DNA from: Serinibacter salmoneus
GTDB lineage: Bacteria; Actinomycetota; Actinomycetes; Actinomycetales; Beutenbergiaceae
Direction: 5' to 3'
Length of the DNA: 64,000 bases
Assembly (NCBI RefSeq): GCF_002563925.1
Contig: NZ_PDJD01000001.1
Coordinates: 1,556,973-1,620,972 of the forward strand
Shown: positions 1-8,395 of the stretch, piece after piece
Numbering within the stretch: the stretch's first letter is position 1
Layout: each line of letters opens with the position of its first letter
Position numbers and translations under genes: made by a program
The notes under the pieces: model-generated
The model's database searches: none
Told to the model about the DNA's origin: nothing
The model's input: the letters and a program-made list of their open reading frames with translations, nothing else

Positions 1-1119
1 GCCGGCGGCGGCATCGGGGCGGATCATGCCGAGCAGCGGGAGCTGGGTGCGGTAGATGTCCCACATCGTGCACAGGTCGAAGACGAACGGACCGCCCATG
101 GGCCAGTAGGGCGACTCGTCCTGCCCGAAGCACGGCTTGATGAGCGAGTGGTACAGCGCCGTGGCGTACACCGTCTCGCGTTCGGCGTTCGGCGTCGCCA
201 CCTCGATGGCCCCGAGATTGCGGGCCCACTCCCGGCGGGTGGCGTGATGACGCACGTCGAAGGCCGGGCGCGCCTCCCCCACATCGGCCCGCAGATTCGC
301 CTCCGCCTGGTCGGTTCCTCGCAGCGAGAAGCCCATCCGGATCTCGACCGTCTGGCCCGCCTCGGTGGGGCCCACGAACATCAGACCGAAGGGCCGCAGC
401 GTGGTGGGGCGGATGTCGGAGAACTCCAGGCGGGAGCCACCGGGCATGAGCCGGCGGTCGTACCAGAGCAGCTGCCGCATCGGCGCGTCGCACTCGATGT
501 GGACGGCCAGGGGCGCACCCTCCACCGTGATCTCGCCGCAGGCGACGCCGGGGCGGACCATGTCCAGTCGTGCCCGCAGCGGCACGGTCTCGCCGTAAGG
601 GAGCTGGAGTCCTCCCATCGACAGGTCGATGACCACCCGAGAGGAGTCGCTCGCCGGGAAGGTGTAGCGGTGCACGGCGCTCTTCGGCCCGACGGTCAGC
701 TCCGCCTGGATGCCGGAGTCGAGCATCGCCCGGTAGTAGCCGGGTGAGGCCTCCTCCTCGGTGATCGCCCAGGTGGCGCCGAGGTCGTCAAGGGGCTGCT
801 GCATCGGGGTGACCCGCATGTAGTTGTAGTACTTGCGGATCGCGCCGGTGCCGGACTGCTGGAAGTGGGAGAAACCGGAGGCCTCGTGGCGCTCCCGGAT
901 CGGCACCGGCAGGCCCTCGGTCCCGAGGTCGTAGCTGCCGTACCCGCAGGGGTAGGCGCCGGAGTAGGCGCACGCCGAGACCATGCCGAGCGGGTAGGCC
1001 GCCCCGGGGTGGGTGTTCCCGACCTGCGGCTTGGGCCACCACCAGGTGGCCGCCAGCCCGCTGCGTGGCGGCAGGTCGGTGGCGAGCGTCCCGATGAACG
1101 GGTCGACCGAGTCGAGCAC
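1..1119 (-). CDS. GH92 family alpha-mannosidase, N-terminal part (runs off left edge)
   Basis: The reading frame is open from a GTG at 1119 to the window edge (373 codons seen; family members are usually 700 or more). The start is chosen because AGGGAGG (1126-1132) sits six bases upstream of it. The product begins with VDPFIGT and continues with the glycine/proline-rich substrate-loop signature (NTHPGAAYPLGMV), GFSHFQQSGTG and ETVYATALYHSLIKP, all typical of glycoside hydrolase family 92. These are calcium-dependent exo-alpha-mannosidases acting on mannose oligosaccharides. No signal peptide is visible after this start, so it may be cytoplasmic. The catalytic C-terminal half lies outside the window. 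Confidence 0.85.
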   Translation of the reverse strand, partial: MLDSVDPFIGTLATDLPPRSGLAATWWWPKPQVGNTHPGAAYPLGMVSACAYSGAYPCGYGSYDLGTEGLPVPIRERHEASGFSHFQQSGTGAIRKYYNYMRVTPMQQPLDDLGATWAITEEEASPGYYRAMLDSGIQAELTVGPKSAVHRYTFPASDSSRVVIDLSMGGLQLPYGETVPLRARLDMVRPGVACGEITVEGAPLAVHIECDAPMRQLLWYDRRLMPGGSRLEFSDIRPTTLRPFGLMFVGPTEAGQTVEIRMGFSLRGTDQAEANLRADVGEARPAFDVRHHATRREWARNLGAIEVATPNAERETVYATALYHSLIKPCFGQDESPYWPMGGPFVFDLCTMWDIYRTQLPLLGMIRPDAAAG

Positions 1120-1267
1120 GAGCACCTCCCTGGTATGCGGGCGGGGGCGGTGCCGCGTCGGGCGCCGTCCGTTTCCGTGAGGCTAAGGACGCCAGGTATC
1201 GGGGAGGTAAAGAACTCGCTACGGATGTGGTTCGGATGCGCCTGCCGTTCCTCGCCGGGACATGCGG

Positions 1268-2716
1268 CTACCGGCCGAGGCGGGCGTACCGTGCCACGCG
1301 TGCGGCATGGCGCTGGCTCGCCGTGGTCCCGGCGAGGTCCGCCAGGGCGTGCGCGACGGCGTCGCCCACCTCGGCGAGCGAGGTCGCCACGGTGTCCACA
1401 TACCCGCCGAGTTCCCGCGCCCCGATCCCCTGCGACCTGGCGAGCTGGGCTGCGTGGTCACCGTCCCGGTACAGGATCGCGCTCGCGCCCTCCGGTTGCA
1501 GCGGCGCCAACCAGGCGCCCTCCAGGGCGATCACCCGATCGGTGGCGCCGATCGCGAAGGCCACACCCCCCGTGCCCTTGCCGAGCAGGACCCCGACCGT
1601 CGGCACCGGCGCCGCCACGAACTGCGCCAGGCTGCGGGCGATCTCCCGGGCGATGCCGCCCTCCTCGGCCGGCGCGGTGAGTTCACCACCCACGAGGTCG
1701 ATGACCGCCACGACCGGCAGGCCGAGCTGAGCGGCATCCGCGACGGCGGAGCGCACCCGGGCGAGGTCCGCGGGACTGACGTAGGGCGCGCCGGCCTGAC
1801 CGCGGAAGCCGACGACGACGACCCCGCGATCACCGATCCTGGACCACGCCACGTACGCGGCGCCGTCGGACATCGCCGCCTCGGGCCCCACCATCTCGAC
1901 CGTGTGCGAGCCGATCGCCGCCACGAGCGCGGTCACGTCGGGCCAGCCAGGCGCTCGCGTGGCCTCCACGTCGGCCCAGACATCGCGCTCGGAGCCGGCT
2001 GGCGTCGGCCGCGACGCCGGGGCGGCGGCATCGACCCCAGCCGGCGCGAGCGCGGCGAGGGTGTCACGGGCGATCGCGACGAAGCCCGGCAGGTCGGCGA
2101 TCCGGTCCACCACGCCGGTGCGCTGCAGGTGCTCGGCGCGCTGGACGCCGTCGGCGATCGGCTCGCCGGTGATGGTCTCGACCACGCGAGGGCCGAGGAA
2201 GGCGAGGAAGGCCTCGGGCTGCGCGACGGTGAGGTGCCCGAGCGAGGCCCAGGAGGCCAGGGTGCCCCCGGTGGTGGGGCTGCGCAGGTACACGAGGTAG
2301 GGCAGGCCCGCCGCCTTGTGCTCGGTGAGCGCCAGACCCAGGGTCGCCAGCTGCAGGAAGGCCAGGGCGCCCTCCTGCATCCGCGTACCGCCACTGACGG
2401 GGCTGGCGATCAGCGGGAGGCCCCGCTCGGTGGCGCGCCGCACGGCGGCAGCGAGGATGGCGCAGGCCCGCTCGCCGAGGGAGCCGCCCATGAACGCGAA
2501 CTCGCTCGCCACGATCGCGACGCGCCGTTCGGCGATCGTGGCCTCGGCGGCGCGGATCGATTCGGTCGCGCCGGACTTCTGGCGTGCGGCAGCGAGTTCG
2601 GAGGCGTACTGCGGCGAGGTCGTGGACGGATCGGTGGTGGCGTCGTAGAGGTCGGTCCACTCGGTGGCGTCGTCGAAGGCGTCGAGGATGTCCTGGGAGG
2701 TGAGGTGCGCGGTCAC
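1268..2716 (-). CDS. accD: Acetyl-CoA carboxylase carboxyltransferase, fused beta and alpha domains
   Basis: 482 aa. It transfers carboxyl groups from biotin carrier protein to acetyl-CoA (or a short acyl-CoA) to give malonyl-CoA for the FabD/FabH pathway encoded downstream. Residues about 30-240 are AccD-like, with the oxyanion segment SGGTRMQEG. Residues about 260-480 are AccA-like, with GKGTGGVAFAIG and PLQPEGASAIL. The two crotonase folds in one chain replace the separate E. coli AccD and AccA subunits. The N-terminal four-cysteine zinc ribbon of E. coli AccD is absent. The gene is on the minus strand, 148 bp from the GH92 gene, and is separated from the fab operon by a mobile-element relic. 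The family call is firm; the acyl-CoA preference is not readable. Confidence 0.85.
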   Translation of the reverse strand: MTAHLTSQDILDAFDDATEWTDLYDATTDPSTTSPQYASELAAARQKSGATESIRAAEATIAERRVAIVASEFAFMGGSLGERACAILAAAVRRATERGLPLIASPVSGGTRMQEGALAFLQLATLGLALTEHKAAGLPYLVYLRSPTTGGTLASWASLGHLTVAQPEAFLAFLGPRVVETITGEPIADGVQRAEHLQRTGVVDRIADLPGFVAIARDTLAALAPAGVDAAAPASRPTPAGSERDVWADVEATRAPGWPDVTALVAAIGSHTVEMVGPEAAMSDGAAYVAWSRIGDRGVVVVGFRGQAGAPYVSPADLARVRSAVADAAQLGLPVVAVIDLVGGELTAPAEEGGIAREIARSLAQFVAAPVPTVGVLLGKGTGGVAFAIGATDRVIALEGAWLAPLQPEGASAILYRDGDHAAQLARSQGIGARELGGYVDTVATSLAEVGDAVAHALADLAGTTASQRHAARVARYARLGR

Positions 2717-2837
2717 CGATTCATCAGATCATCCTCGGACACGCTCGCCCCACCGCTGCTCGTTGTCCGGACTCGCAGCTCACGCCGAGGCGAGGCCTGC
2801 GCGGCCACACTCACAGCATCAGGGGTGGGCCTTCGTA

Positions 2838-3197
2838 GGCGCTTCTCAAACCCCGGACGCCACTGAAAACCATGCCGCTCGCGACATCCGCAAGAAGAAG
2901 GTCGAGCACATCTCCGACCAAGCCCGGCGGGCGAAGATCGGGTAGATCGAGGACGCCTCCCAAACCGCCGAGTACCACGACGTGCTCGAACAGGAAACTG
3001 ACCTCACTGCCGGGCACGGAATCCTCCGCTACACCGGACTCATCTCCGTCTCCGCCACCACGGCGGAGAAGCCCGACTCCGCTGTCGCCGCTATCGAGCA
3101 GGCTGCCATCCAAACGTCTTGCGAGACCCGACTTCTCGTCGGCCAGCAGGCCGCAGGGTTCACCGCCGCCGCGCTCCCGCTGTGCCGACGAGTCTAG
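2838..3197 (+). pseudogene. Remnant of SCO6880-family conjugal transfer protein, with nonsense codon
   Basis: One frame (codons starting at multiples of 3) reads from about 2838 to the stop at 3195-3197 and encodes DIRKKKVEHISDQARRAKIG, then an in-frame TAG at 2943, then IEDASQTAEYHDVLEQETDL and EQAAIQTSCETRLLVGQQA. This spacing and wording match the middle of SCO6880-family proteins (VirB4/TraC-like, found in actinobacterial integrative conjugative elements). The N-terminus, the rest of the protein and a start codon are missing. Recognition is from family memory, not a search. It is a broken gene and part of a decayed element that also includes the recombinase relic at 5249-6050. Confidence 0.6.
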
Positions 3198-4897
3198 GAA
3201 TCGGTGGCCGTGTGGGGTGGGACGGACTGTGCGATCGCAGCCGGAGCAGGGATCACGTGCGAGGTTCCCTCCGAGAGAGCCTCAGTAAGGGTGTCGATGT
3301 CGGCGGGGTCGGCGGCTTCCGGAAACATCCAGTGAAGGTCCCGATGATCTGTGGTCACGTCGATGGTCGGTCGAACATCCCCTCCACGAACAGATCGAGG
3401 GCGCACATGATGCACCTCGTCCAGCGAGTAGATCGGGCCGAGTTCGCCTCGTCTCAGGAGGTCTCGTGGATCGGCAGTGATGACCCGCCGGTCGGTGACC
3501 GCCACGAAGGTACTCGACGCGACCCTTTCCACGATGGCGCCAGCCCTCCCGGGCGTGAGCGCGCCCCAGGTCGCATCGACCCGTCGAGCGAGAATCGCTG
3601 GCACGATGCCAGTGAAGTTGTGAGCGCCGACCTGATATGGGAATGCCACACTGCGAAGTGCTTCGCCGTCCTCAAGGAACCACCGGAGGATGTGCAGGTA
3701 GGGGTCGAGTTCGAGTCCCTCGGGTGCGCACACAGTCGCCGGTACTGCTGGCATGGCAACTGCTGGCTGCAGCATGTCAGCCAAGGGCTCGATAGCTTCG
3801 AGGAGCTGTTTGCAGGTCAACTGAGACGCTTTCGCGTCCTTCCGCTTCTTCGTCAGAGGCACAGTGGCTCGCCCGGGGAGCTCGGCGATGATCCGCAACT
3901 CACGTACGAGCGCCTCGGTCAATTCACGGATCTCGGAGAGCGCCTCGTTGACCTCAGGCGGCGTGTTCCGAGCGATCCGGTCAAATAACTGTGCTTCGCT
4001 CTCGTCGTTGGCACTCCGCGCTCTGGCGAGGGCGGCTCGGACCGCTTGATACTCCGCGTGGGTCTTGAGTGAACTGAGAAGCGCGTAGGTATCGAAGACG
4101 ATTGCTTCGGCGTTGGATTCGAGATATTGGCGGCGAGCGCGACCGTCAAGTTTCCCTAACTCCTGGATGTGACCGGCCACGTTCTTGCGGTACAGCTTCA
4201 ACTGCTTGCGGATGTCGGGGCCGCTGGGCGCAATGGGTTCCCAGACAGAGTCTGTGATGGCGTCGAGTTCGCGGGTCTCCTTGACTGCCTCGTCGACTGA
4301 CTCCGCCAATCCTTCCAGTTCGGCCCATTGCTCGTTTCGGATGGCTTTGAGTGTCTGCGTCGTGAGTTGGATGTTGGAGCGGACTAGGCCGGAAATCTCG
4401 CCGAGTTGCATTTGGAGGGCGATCATGGCGACGGCCGGACCGACTGCTGCCACGGCCGTGGCGGCCGTCATCGAAGCGGGGATGAAACGCGCCTGTCCGA
4501 CGATCTTGCCGTTTTGGAAGATCGCCCCGAGGTTGGCACCGTCCTTGACTGCCATCTGCCCGCCGCCATTGAGCAGAGACATCGTCGCATCGTTGACGCG
4601 GAAGAGTCCTTGAGCGCTGGACATAGCTTCCGCCAGGTTTCCCGCGATGGTCCCTGCGTTGCTGAGGGACCCGAGAGCAGTCGAGAGCTGCGCGCGGTCG
4701 AACGAAGGCACCATGTCAAGGCTGATGAGTTCAAGACCGTCGGGAACCTCGCCGAACACGACTGCCACTCCGGGCGTCACCTCAACGAGAGTCGTAGCCG
4801 CAGCACGTTCAAGTGCGTCGGACTGTGCCTGGCCGACTTGCCCAGGCTCGCCACCAACGGCCTCGTCCGTATCGGACTCGTCCCGCGCGTCATCCAT
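3194..4897 (-). CDS. Hypothetical 567-aa protein with hydrophobic segment and C-terminal PH-like domain
   Basis: I do not recognise a named family. The start ATG at 4897 is chosen because AAGGAGAG lies just upstream (4903-4910). The N-terminus is acidic and charged. Around residues 110-190 there is a glycine/alanine-rich stretch followed by one strongly hydrophobic segment (TAATAVAAVGPAVAMIALQM). A long charged helical middle follows. The last 150 residues (FVAVTDRRVITADPRDLL, YSLDEVHHVRPR) look like a bacterial PH-like (YokE-type) domain. It is intact although both neighbours are wrecked mobile-element genes, which suggests selected cargo. Its 3' end overlaps the SCO6880 relic by four bases on the opposite strand. 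Base composition is visibly less GC-rich than the core genes. A membrane-linked role is inference. Confidence 0.7.
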   Translation of the reverse strand: MDDARDESDTDEAVGGEPGQVGQAQSDALERAAATTLVEVTPGVAVVFGEVPDGLELISLDMVPSFDRAQLSTALGSLSNAGTIAGNLAEAMSSAQGLFRVNDATMSLLNGGGQMAVKDGANLGAIFQNGKIVGQARFIPASMTAATAVAAVGPAVAMIALQMQLGEISGLVRSNIQLTTQTLKAIRNEQWAELEGLAESVDEAVKETRELDAITDSVWEPIAPSGPDIRKQLKLYRKNVAGHIQELGKLDGRARRQYLESNAEAIVFDTYALLSSLKTHAEYQAVRAALARARSANDESEAQLFDRIARNTPPEVNEALSEIRELTEALVRELRIIAELPGRATVPLTKKRKDAKASQLTCKQLLEAIEPLADMLQPAVAMPAVPATVCAPEGLELDPYLHILRWFLEDGEALRSVAFPYQVGAHNFTGIVPAILARRVDATWGALTPGRAGAIVERVASSTFVAVTDRRVITADPRDLLRRGELGPIYSLDEVHHVRPRSVRGGDVRPTIDVTTDHRDLHWMFPEAADPADIDTLTEALSEGTSHVIPAPAAIAQSVPPHTATDS

Positions 4898-5029
4898 GTG
4901 GGCTCTCCTTCTCGCCGGTGACTGCCTTGTGGCTCCCTCCGACGCCTGGTACGTGCATCCAAGCGACCTCCAACAACGTCCGAGGCTTCGGCACACACCT
5001 CCCTATCAGAAGATATCAGGAGGTCCATC

Positions 5030-5248
5030 ATGCCAACGTTCTTCAATTCCACCGCCGACGCCGCGGAGGCTTTCGAGTCGCTGCGGGGGCTCGCGCACGC
5101 GAGCCGCACGTTCGATCAGCCCGCACAGATGTACGGGGTGGTCGGTGACCTGTCCTCGGGGATGCGGTCGCCGCGGCAGGTCTTGGAGCAGCTCGTTGGT
5201 GTTCACGAGCAGAAGGTCGCGCATACCTTCAACGAGAGCGGCGATCAC
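5030..5248 (+). pseudogene. N-terminal part of a small element-associated protein, fused to recombinase relic
   Basis: It begins with a good start (AGGAGG seven bases before ATG at 5030) and encodes a helical protein, FFNSTADAAEAFESLRGLAH...SGMRSPRQVLEQL. This resembles short proteins (about 100 aa) that recur near relaxase or recombinase genes in actinobacterial mobile elements. At about 5235-5250 the sequence passes in frame into a large serine recombinase, which is not a normal continuation. A deletion joining the two genes is the simplest reading. Confidence 0.5.
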
Positions 5249-6050
5249 ATAGCCGGGGTTCGGGACGCTATGGCCAACGGCGGCACGAGCCGCAAGGTGT
5301 CCATCGGCTATCTCAACGTGACCAAGCGGGACGGCTTCGGCCGCGAGACGCGCATCGTTGGACCAGACCCCGAACGTGCCACCCTGGTCAAGTGGGCCGT
5401 TAGGGCCTGCGCGACCGGCGCTCTCGACTATCCAGCGGATGCTGTCCAGCCCGTACTACACGGGCAACACTTGCTTGCGGGGCGCGACCCACGACGGCAT
5501 CCACGAACCGCTCGTCGCCACCAAAATCTGGTTCAGAGTTCAGCCGGTGCTCACCGCGCACCGGACCTCCGGGGGGAAGACCCAGGCTCACCACCACTAC
5601 CTCAAGCGCAGCGTGTACTGCGGCGGGTGTGGGTCGCCTCCACATGACCGCCCGCCACGAACGATAGGCCCACCAGCACGACCGCGACAAGCTGCTACGT
5701 CGGAGCGATCCCGCTGGTCCTGCTCGGAGAGGAGCAGGAGCGCATCGCCAGGCGCCTCGCGTTCCTCGAAGCACGGATCGAGGCCGGAGTCACCGAGTAC
5801 GGGCAACCTCAAGCCCACGTCGACGACTGCCTCGCTCCCGCAGGAGACTGCCACGCGATCTACATGAGCATCGCCGACCAACTGCGGCGCATCGCCAACC
5901 AGGACTTCTTCGACAAACTCATCGTCCTGCCCGAAGACGGCGTCATCGGGGAGCTGGGCGAACCGTTTGACGAGCTGTTCAACCCCGACGTCCAGAGCCG
6001 CGCGGTCCGCTTCACGGAGCGGACCGCGGAATCTGGATCTCAAACCGGTG
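5249..6050 (+). pseudogene. Large serine recombinase (integrase) relic, frameshifted
   Basis: Three pieces in different frames match the middle and end of large serine recombinases. The first is NGGTSRKVSIGYLNVTKRDG with PDPERATLVKWAV (about 5270-5410). The second is STIQRMLSSPYYTGNT...HHHYLKRSVYCGGCGS (about 5425-5640), whose CxxC belongs to the zinc ribbon. The third is EEQERIARRLAFLEARIE...CHAIYMSIADQLRRI...DFFDKL (about 5715-5960), which holds the coiled-coil and C-terminal end. The N-terminal catalytic serine domain is gone. It is dead, and it abuts the 3' end of tRNA-Val. Confidence 0.75.
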
Positions 6051-6058
6051 ATGTTCGG

Positions 6059-6132
6059 TGGGCCCAGAGGGGCTCGAACCCCCGACCTCCGCGGTGTAAA
6101 CGCGGCGCTCTGACCAACTGAGCTATAGGCCC
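6059..6132 (-). tRNA. tRNA-Val(TAC)
   Basis: A 74-nt cloverleaf. Acceptor GGGCCTA pairs with TGGGCCC, D stem GCTC/GAGC, anticodon stem CCGCG/CGCGG with loop TTTACAC (anticodon TAC), T loop TTCGAGC, discriminator A. CCA is not encoded. The decayed recombinase and element lie immediately beyond its 3' end, as expected if this tRNA was once an attachment site. Confidence 0.95.
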
Positions 6133-6193
6133 GATCCGGGGCGCGTCAACGCGCGCACCGCACGAGGAGGATACTCCGCTCAGCGCGAGCCGC

Positions 6194-6523
6194 TCAGCCC
6201 TCGCTAAAGCACTCCCCCGCCGCACCGGTGATCAGGTCGGTGAGGACCGTCTGGTCCTCCTCGCTCGGGACGTACTCCTCGTCGCCGCCGATGAGCGCCT
6301 GCAGCGCCTCGTCGGAGAGGTCGGAGTCCACGTACGCCTGCGAGACGCACATGAGCTGGTCGTCCGTGATCCCCAGCTCCTCGAAGCCCTCATCGGCACT
6401 GAGGGTGTCGGCGACCTGGGCGGCATCGGGCCGGGAGGAGTCGGACCCCGACTCCCCCGAACAGGCGGCGAGCCCGAGGACGGCGATCGCGGACGTGGCG
6501 GCAAGGAGTCGTCGGGTCTGCAT
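6194..6523 (-). CDS. Small secreted lipoprotein
   Basis: 109 aa. Residues 1-21 form a lipoprotein signal peptide (basic MQTRR, hydrophobic core, lipobox LAAC with Cys21). The mature part is short, acidic and serine-rich near the anchor, then has a helical section (LSADEGFEELGITDDQLMCV) and two further cysteines (in QLMCV and GECF) that could form a disulfide. Function is unknown. It lies 11 bp downstream of the CPBP protease gene on the same strand and may be cotranscribed with it. Confidence 0.75.
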   Translation of the reverse strand: MQTRRLLAATSAIAVLGLAACSGESGSDSSRPDAAQVADTLSADEGFEELGITDDQLMCVSQAYVDSDLSDEALQALIGGDEEYVPSEEDQTVLTDLITGAAGECFSEG

Positions 6524-6534
6524 GATGCCCGAGC

Positions 6535-7668
6535 CTAGCGGACCGGCTGGGAGGGAACCTGGACGGGCGCCCAGACGCCGGGCATCGGCAGGGGCACCGG
6601 CGCCACACCACGCGGGGACGGCCAGGGGCTGGTGGAGCGCAGGCCGGCACGCCGTGCCATCACCGCAACCACCCAGCAGTAGGCGATCGTGCTGATCAGC
6701 GTCGCCAATACGCCCACGAGGCTCCCCTCACCCGAACCCTCAGTGCTCCCGAAGATGCCCGTCGCCTGCAGCGAGAACACCACCACGTTGTTCACCACGT
6801 GCAAGCTGATGGCGGCCTCGAGCCCGCCCGTGCGTAACGTCAACCACACTGCTGCGAGTCCGAACACACCCACGTCCAGCAGACCCCACACGTCGTACAC
6901 GTGTCCGGCGACGAACAGGAGCGTGGTGACGACGACCACGAGGGCCATCGACCACCGCCGGGCCGGCAGCCAGGCGGCGAGCGTCTGCACGAACAGTCCG
7001 CGGAACAGGTACTCCTCCGCGGCGGCCTGGAACGGCACGAGCAGCACGATCACCAGCAGCGCGGGCACCAGCGTGCCCACGGGGGTCCATTGCGGTGTGA
7101 ACACCTCGGCATCCGGCGCGCCGCCCGCTCCGGCCACCGCGACCATGCTGACCAGTATCGTGATGCCGAGGCTCAGCACCAGCGAGGCCAACGCCACCGG
7201 GAGCAGGCTCAGCATCCACCGCCACCGTAGGCGCAGCGCGACCGAGCCGATGTGCCCGATCGGTCGCATCCCCGCGACGGCCAACCCGAGGTAGATGCTC
7301 GGGATCAGGCACGCCAGTCCTCCGAGGGTCACGATCAAGACCGGTACGTCGGTCGCGTCCAGGGCGACGATGCGGTCCAGGACCACCTCAGGATCCCAGG
7401 TCTCGACCCTGGAGGCCCCGGCAAGATCGATGACCAGGAACGCCACGAGCAGCACCGTCTGGCCAAGGAGCATCCCAGCACCGGTGATCGCGAGTGCGAT
7501 GAGGGGGCGCCACCACCGCCAGGGCTTGCCGGAGCGGGTGTAGGTGGCCCGCGCGAGTTCCGCGTACCCGGTCCCGGCATCGGGCTGGTGGTCACGCCCG
7601 CGCACCATCCGTGGCGGGTCGTAGGTTCCCCCGCGGGGGAACGTCGGCCGGGGCAGAGGCTCAGTCAC
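6535..7668 (-). CDS. CPBP family intramembrane metalloprotease
   Basis: 377 aa with about eight hydrophobic segments. The CPBP/CAAX-protease signatures are present in order: EEYLFRGL (the EExxxR motif), the histidine of LLFVAGHVYD and the HxxxN of LHVVNN. Such proteins cleave within the membrane; in bacteria they serve in bacteriocin immunity, maturation or unknown roles, so no substrate can be named. The N-terminus is a proline-rich cytoplasmic tail of about 50 residues and the C-terminus is proline-rich. The lipoprotein gene follows at once. Confidence 0.85.
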   Translation of the reverse strand: MTEPLPRPTFPRGGTYDPPRMVRGRDHQPDAGTGYAELARATYTRSGKPWRWWRPLIALAITGAGMLLGQTVLLVAFLVIDLAGASRVETWDPEVVLDRIVALDATDVPVLIVTLGGLACLIPSIYLGLAVAGMRPIGHIGSVALRLRWRWMLSLLPVALASLVLSLGITILVSMVAVAGAGGAPDAEVFTPQWTPVGTLVPALLVIVLLVPFQAAAEEYLFRGLFVQTLAAWLPARRWSMALVVVVTTLLFVAGHVYDVWGLLDVGVFGLAAVWLTLRTGGLEAAISLHVVNNVVVFSLQATGIFGSTEGSGEGSLVGVLATLISTIAYCWVVAVMARRAGLRSTSPWPSPRGVAPVPLPMPGVWAPVQVPSQPVR

Positions 7669-7720
7669 CCCACCACGCTACCCAGCAACCCGAAGGTGCG
7701 GGTGCAACTCCACAGGGGAG

Positions 7721-8146
7721 TCAGCGACCCTTCGGGCCGGTGAGTCGTACGCCGAGCCACGCCGCGCCTGCCGCGAGGGAGGTCGTCAACTGCAGCCCCG
7801 CCGTCGTGGCGGCCTCGCCGATGTCGGAGGGCGGGACGTGACCCTCGGAGCCCATCTTCGGGACGAGCACCCACACGAGGCCACCCTCCTCGAGCACGGC
7901 CGTGGCGTCCACGAGAAGATCGGTGAGATCGGTGATGTCGCCGTCCTCGCCCCGCCACCACACGATGGCCGAGTCGATGACGTCGCCGTAGTCCTCGTCC
8001 ACGAGTTCCACGCCCACCTCGTCCACGAGCGCGTCACGCAGGGTCTGGTCCACGTCCTCGTCGTAGCCCCACTCCTGAATGACCTGCCCGGACTGGAATC
8101 CGAGTCGACCGGCGGGACCACCCGCCGTGCCGGCCGTCGCTGTCAC
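7721..8146 (-). CDS. DUF3052 family protein
   Basis: 141 aa from the GTG at 8146, preceded closely by AAGGA. The segment RLGFQSGQVIQEWGYDEDVD followed by a conserved WWR and the C-terminal GLQLTTSLAAGAAWLGVRL identifies the actinobacterial DUF3052 family, whose function is unknown. It is divergent from aceE across a 249-bp region that should hold both promoters; I could not pick convincing boxes there. DUF3052 next to aceE is a recurrent actinobacterial arrangement. Confidence 0.8.
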   Translation of the reverse strand: MTATAGTAGGPAGRLGFQSGQVIQEWGYDEDVDQTLRDALVDEVGVELVDEDYGDVIDSAIVWWRGEDGDITDLTDLLVDATAVLEEGGLVWVLVPKMGSEGHVPPSDIGEAATTAGLQLTTSLAAGAAWLGVRLTGPKGR

Positions 8147-8395
8147 GTTCCTTACCCTTTCGTGGTCTACATCACCTGCTGGGGCGAGACTACAGCCCGG
8201 ACGCCGCGGAATCACGCCCCCGGCGTGGCGTCCACCACACGGGACGCGACGCACTTGCGGACACCGGCGCCCGGCCCACGTGGCTAGGCTGTAGGTGGGG
8301 CACCACCGGACAGGCGGGAAACACCCGTTCGGCGCGTGTCTCGCCACTGGCCAGTGCCACCGCGACGGCCTCGAACCAAGGGAGCTGAAGAGTCT

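Noticed and set aside
1262-2866. Plus-strand frame across the carboxyltransferase gene
   Set aside because: Low-complexity arginine/glycine sequence; the minus strand encodes both crotonase domains.
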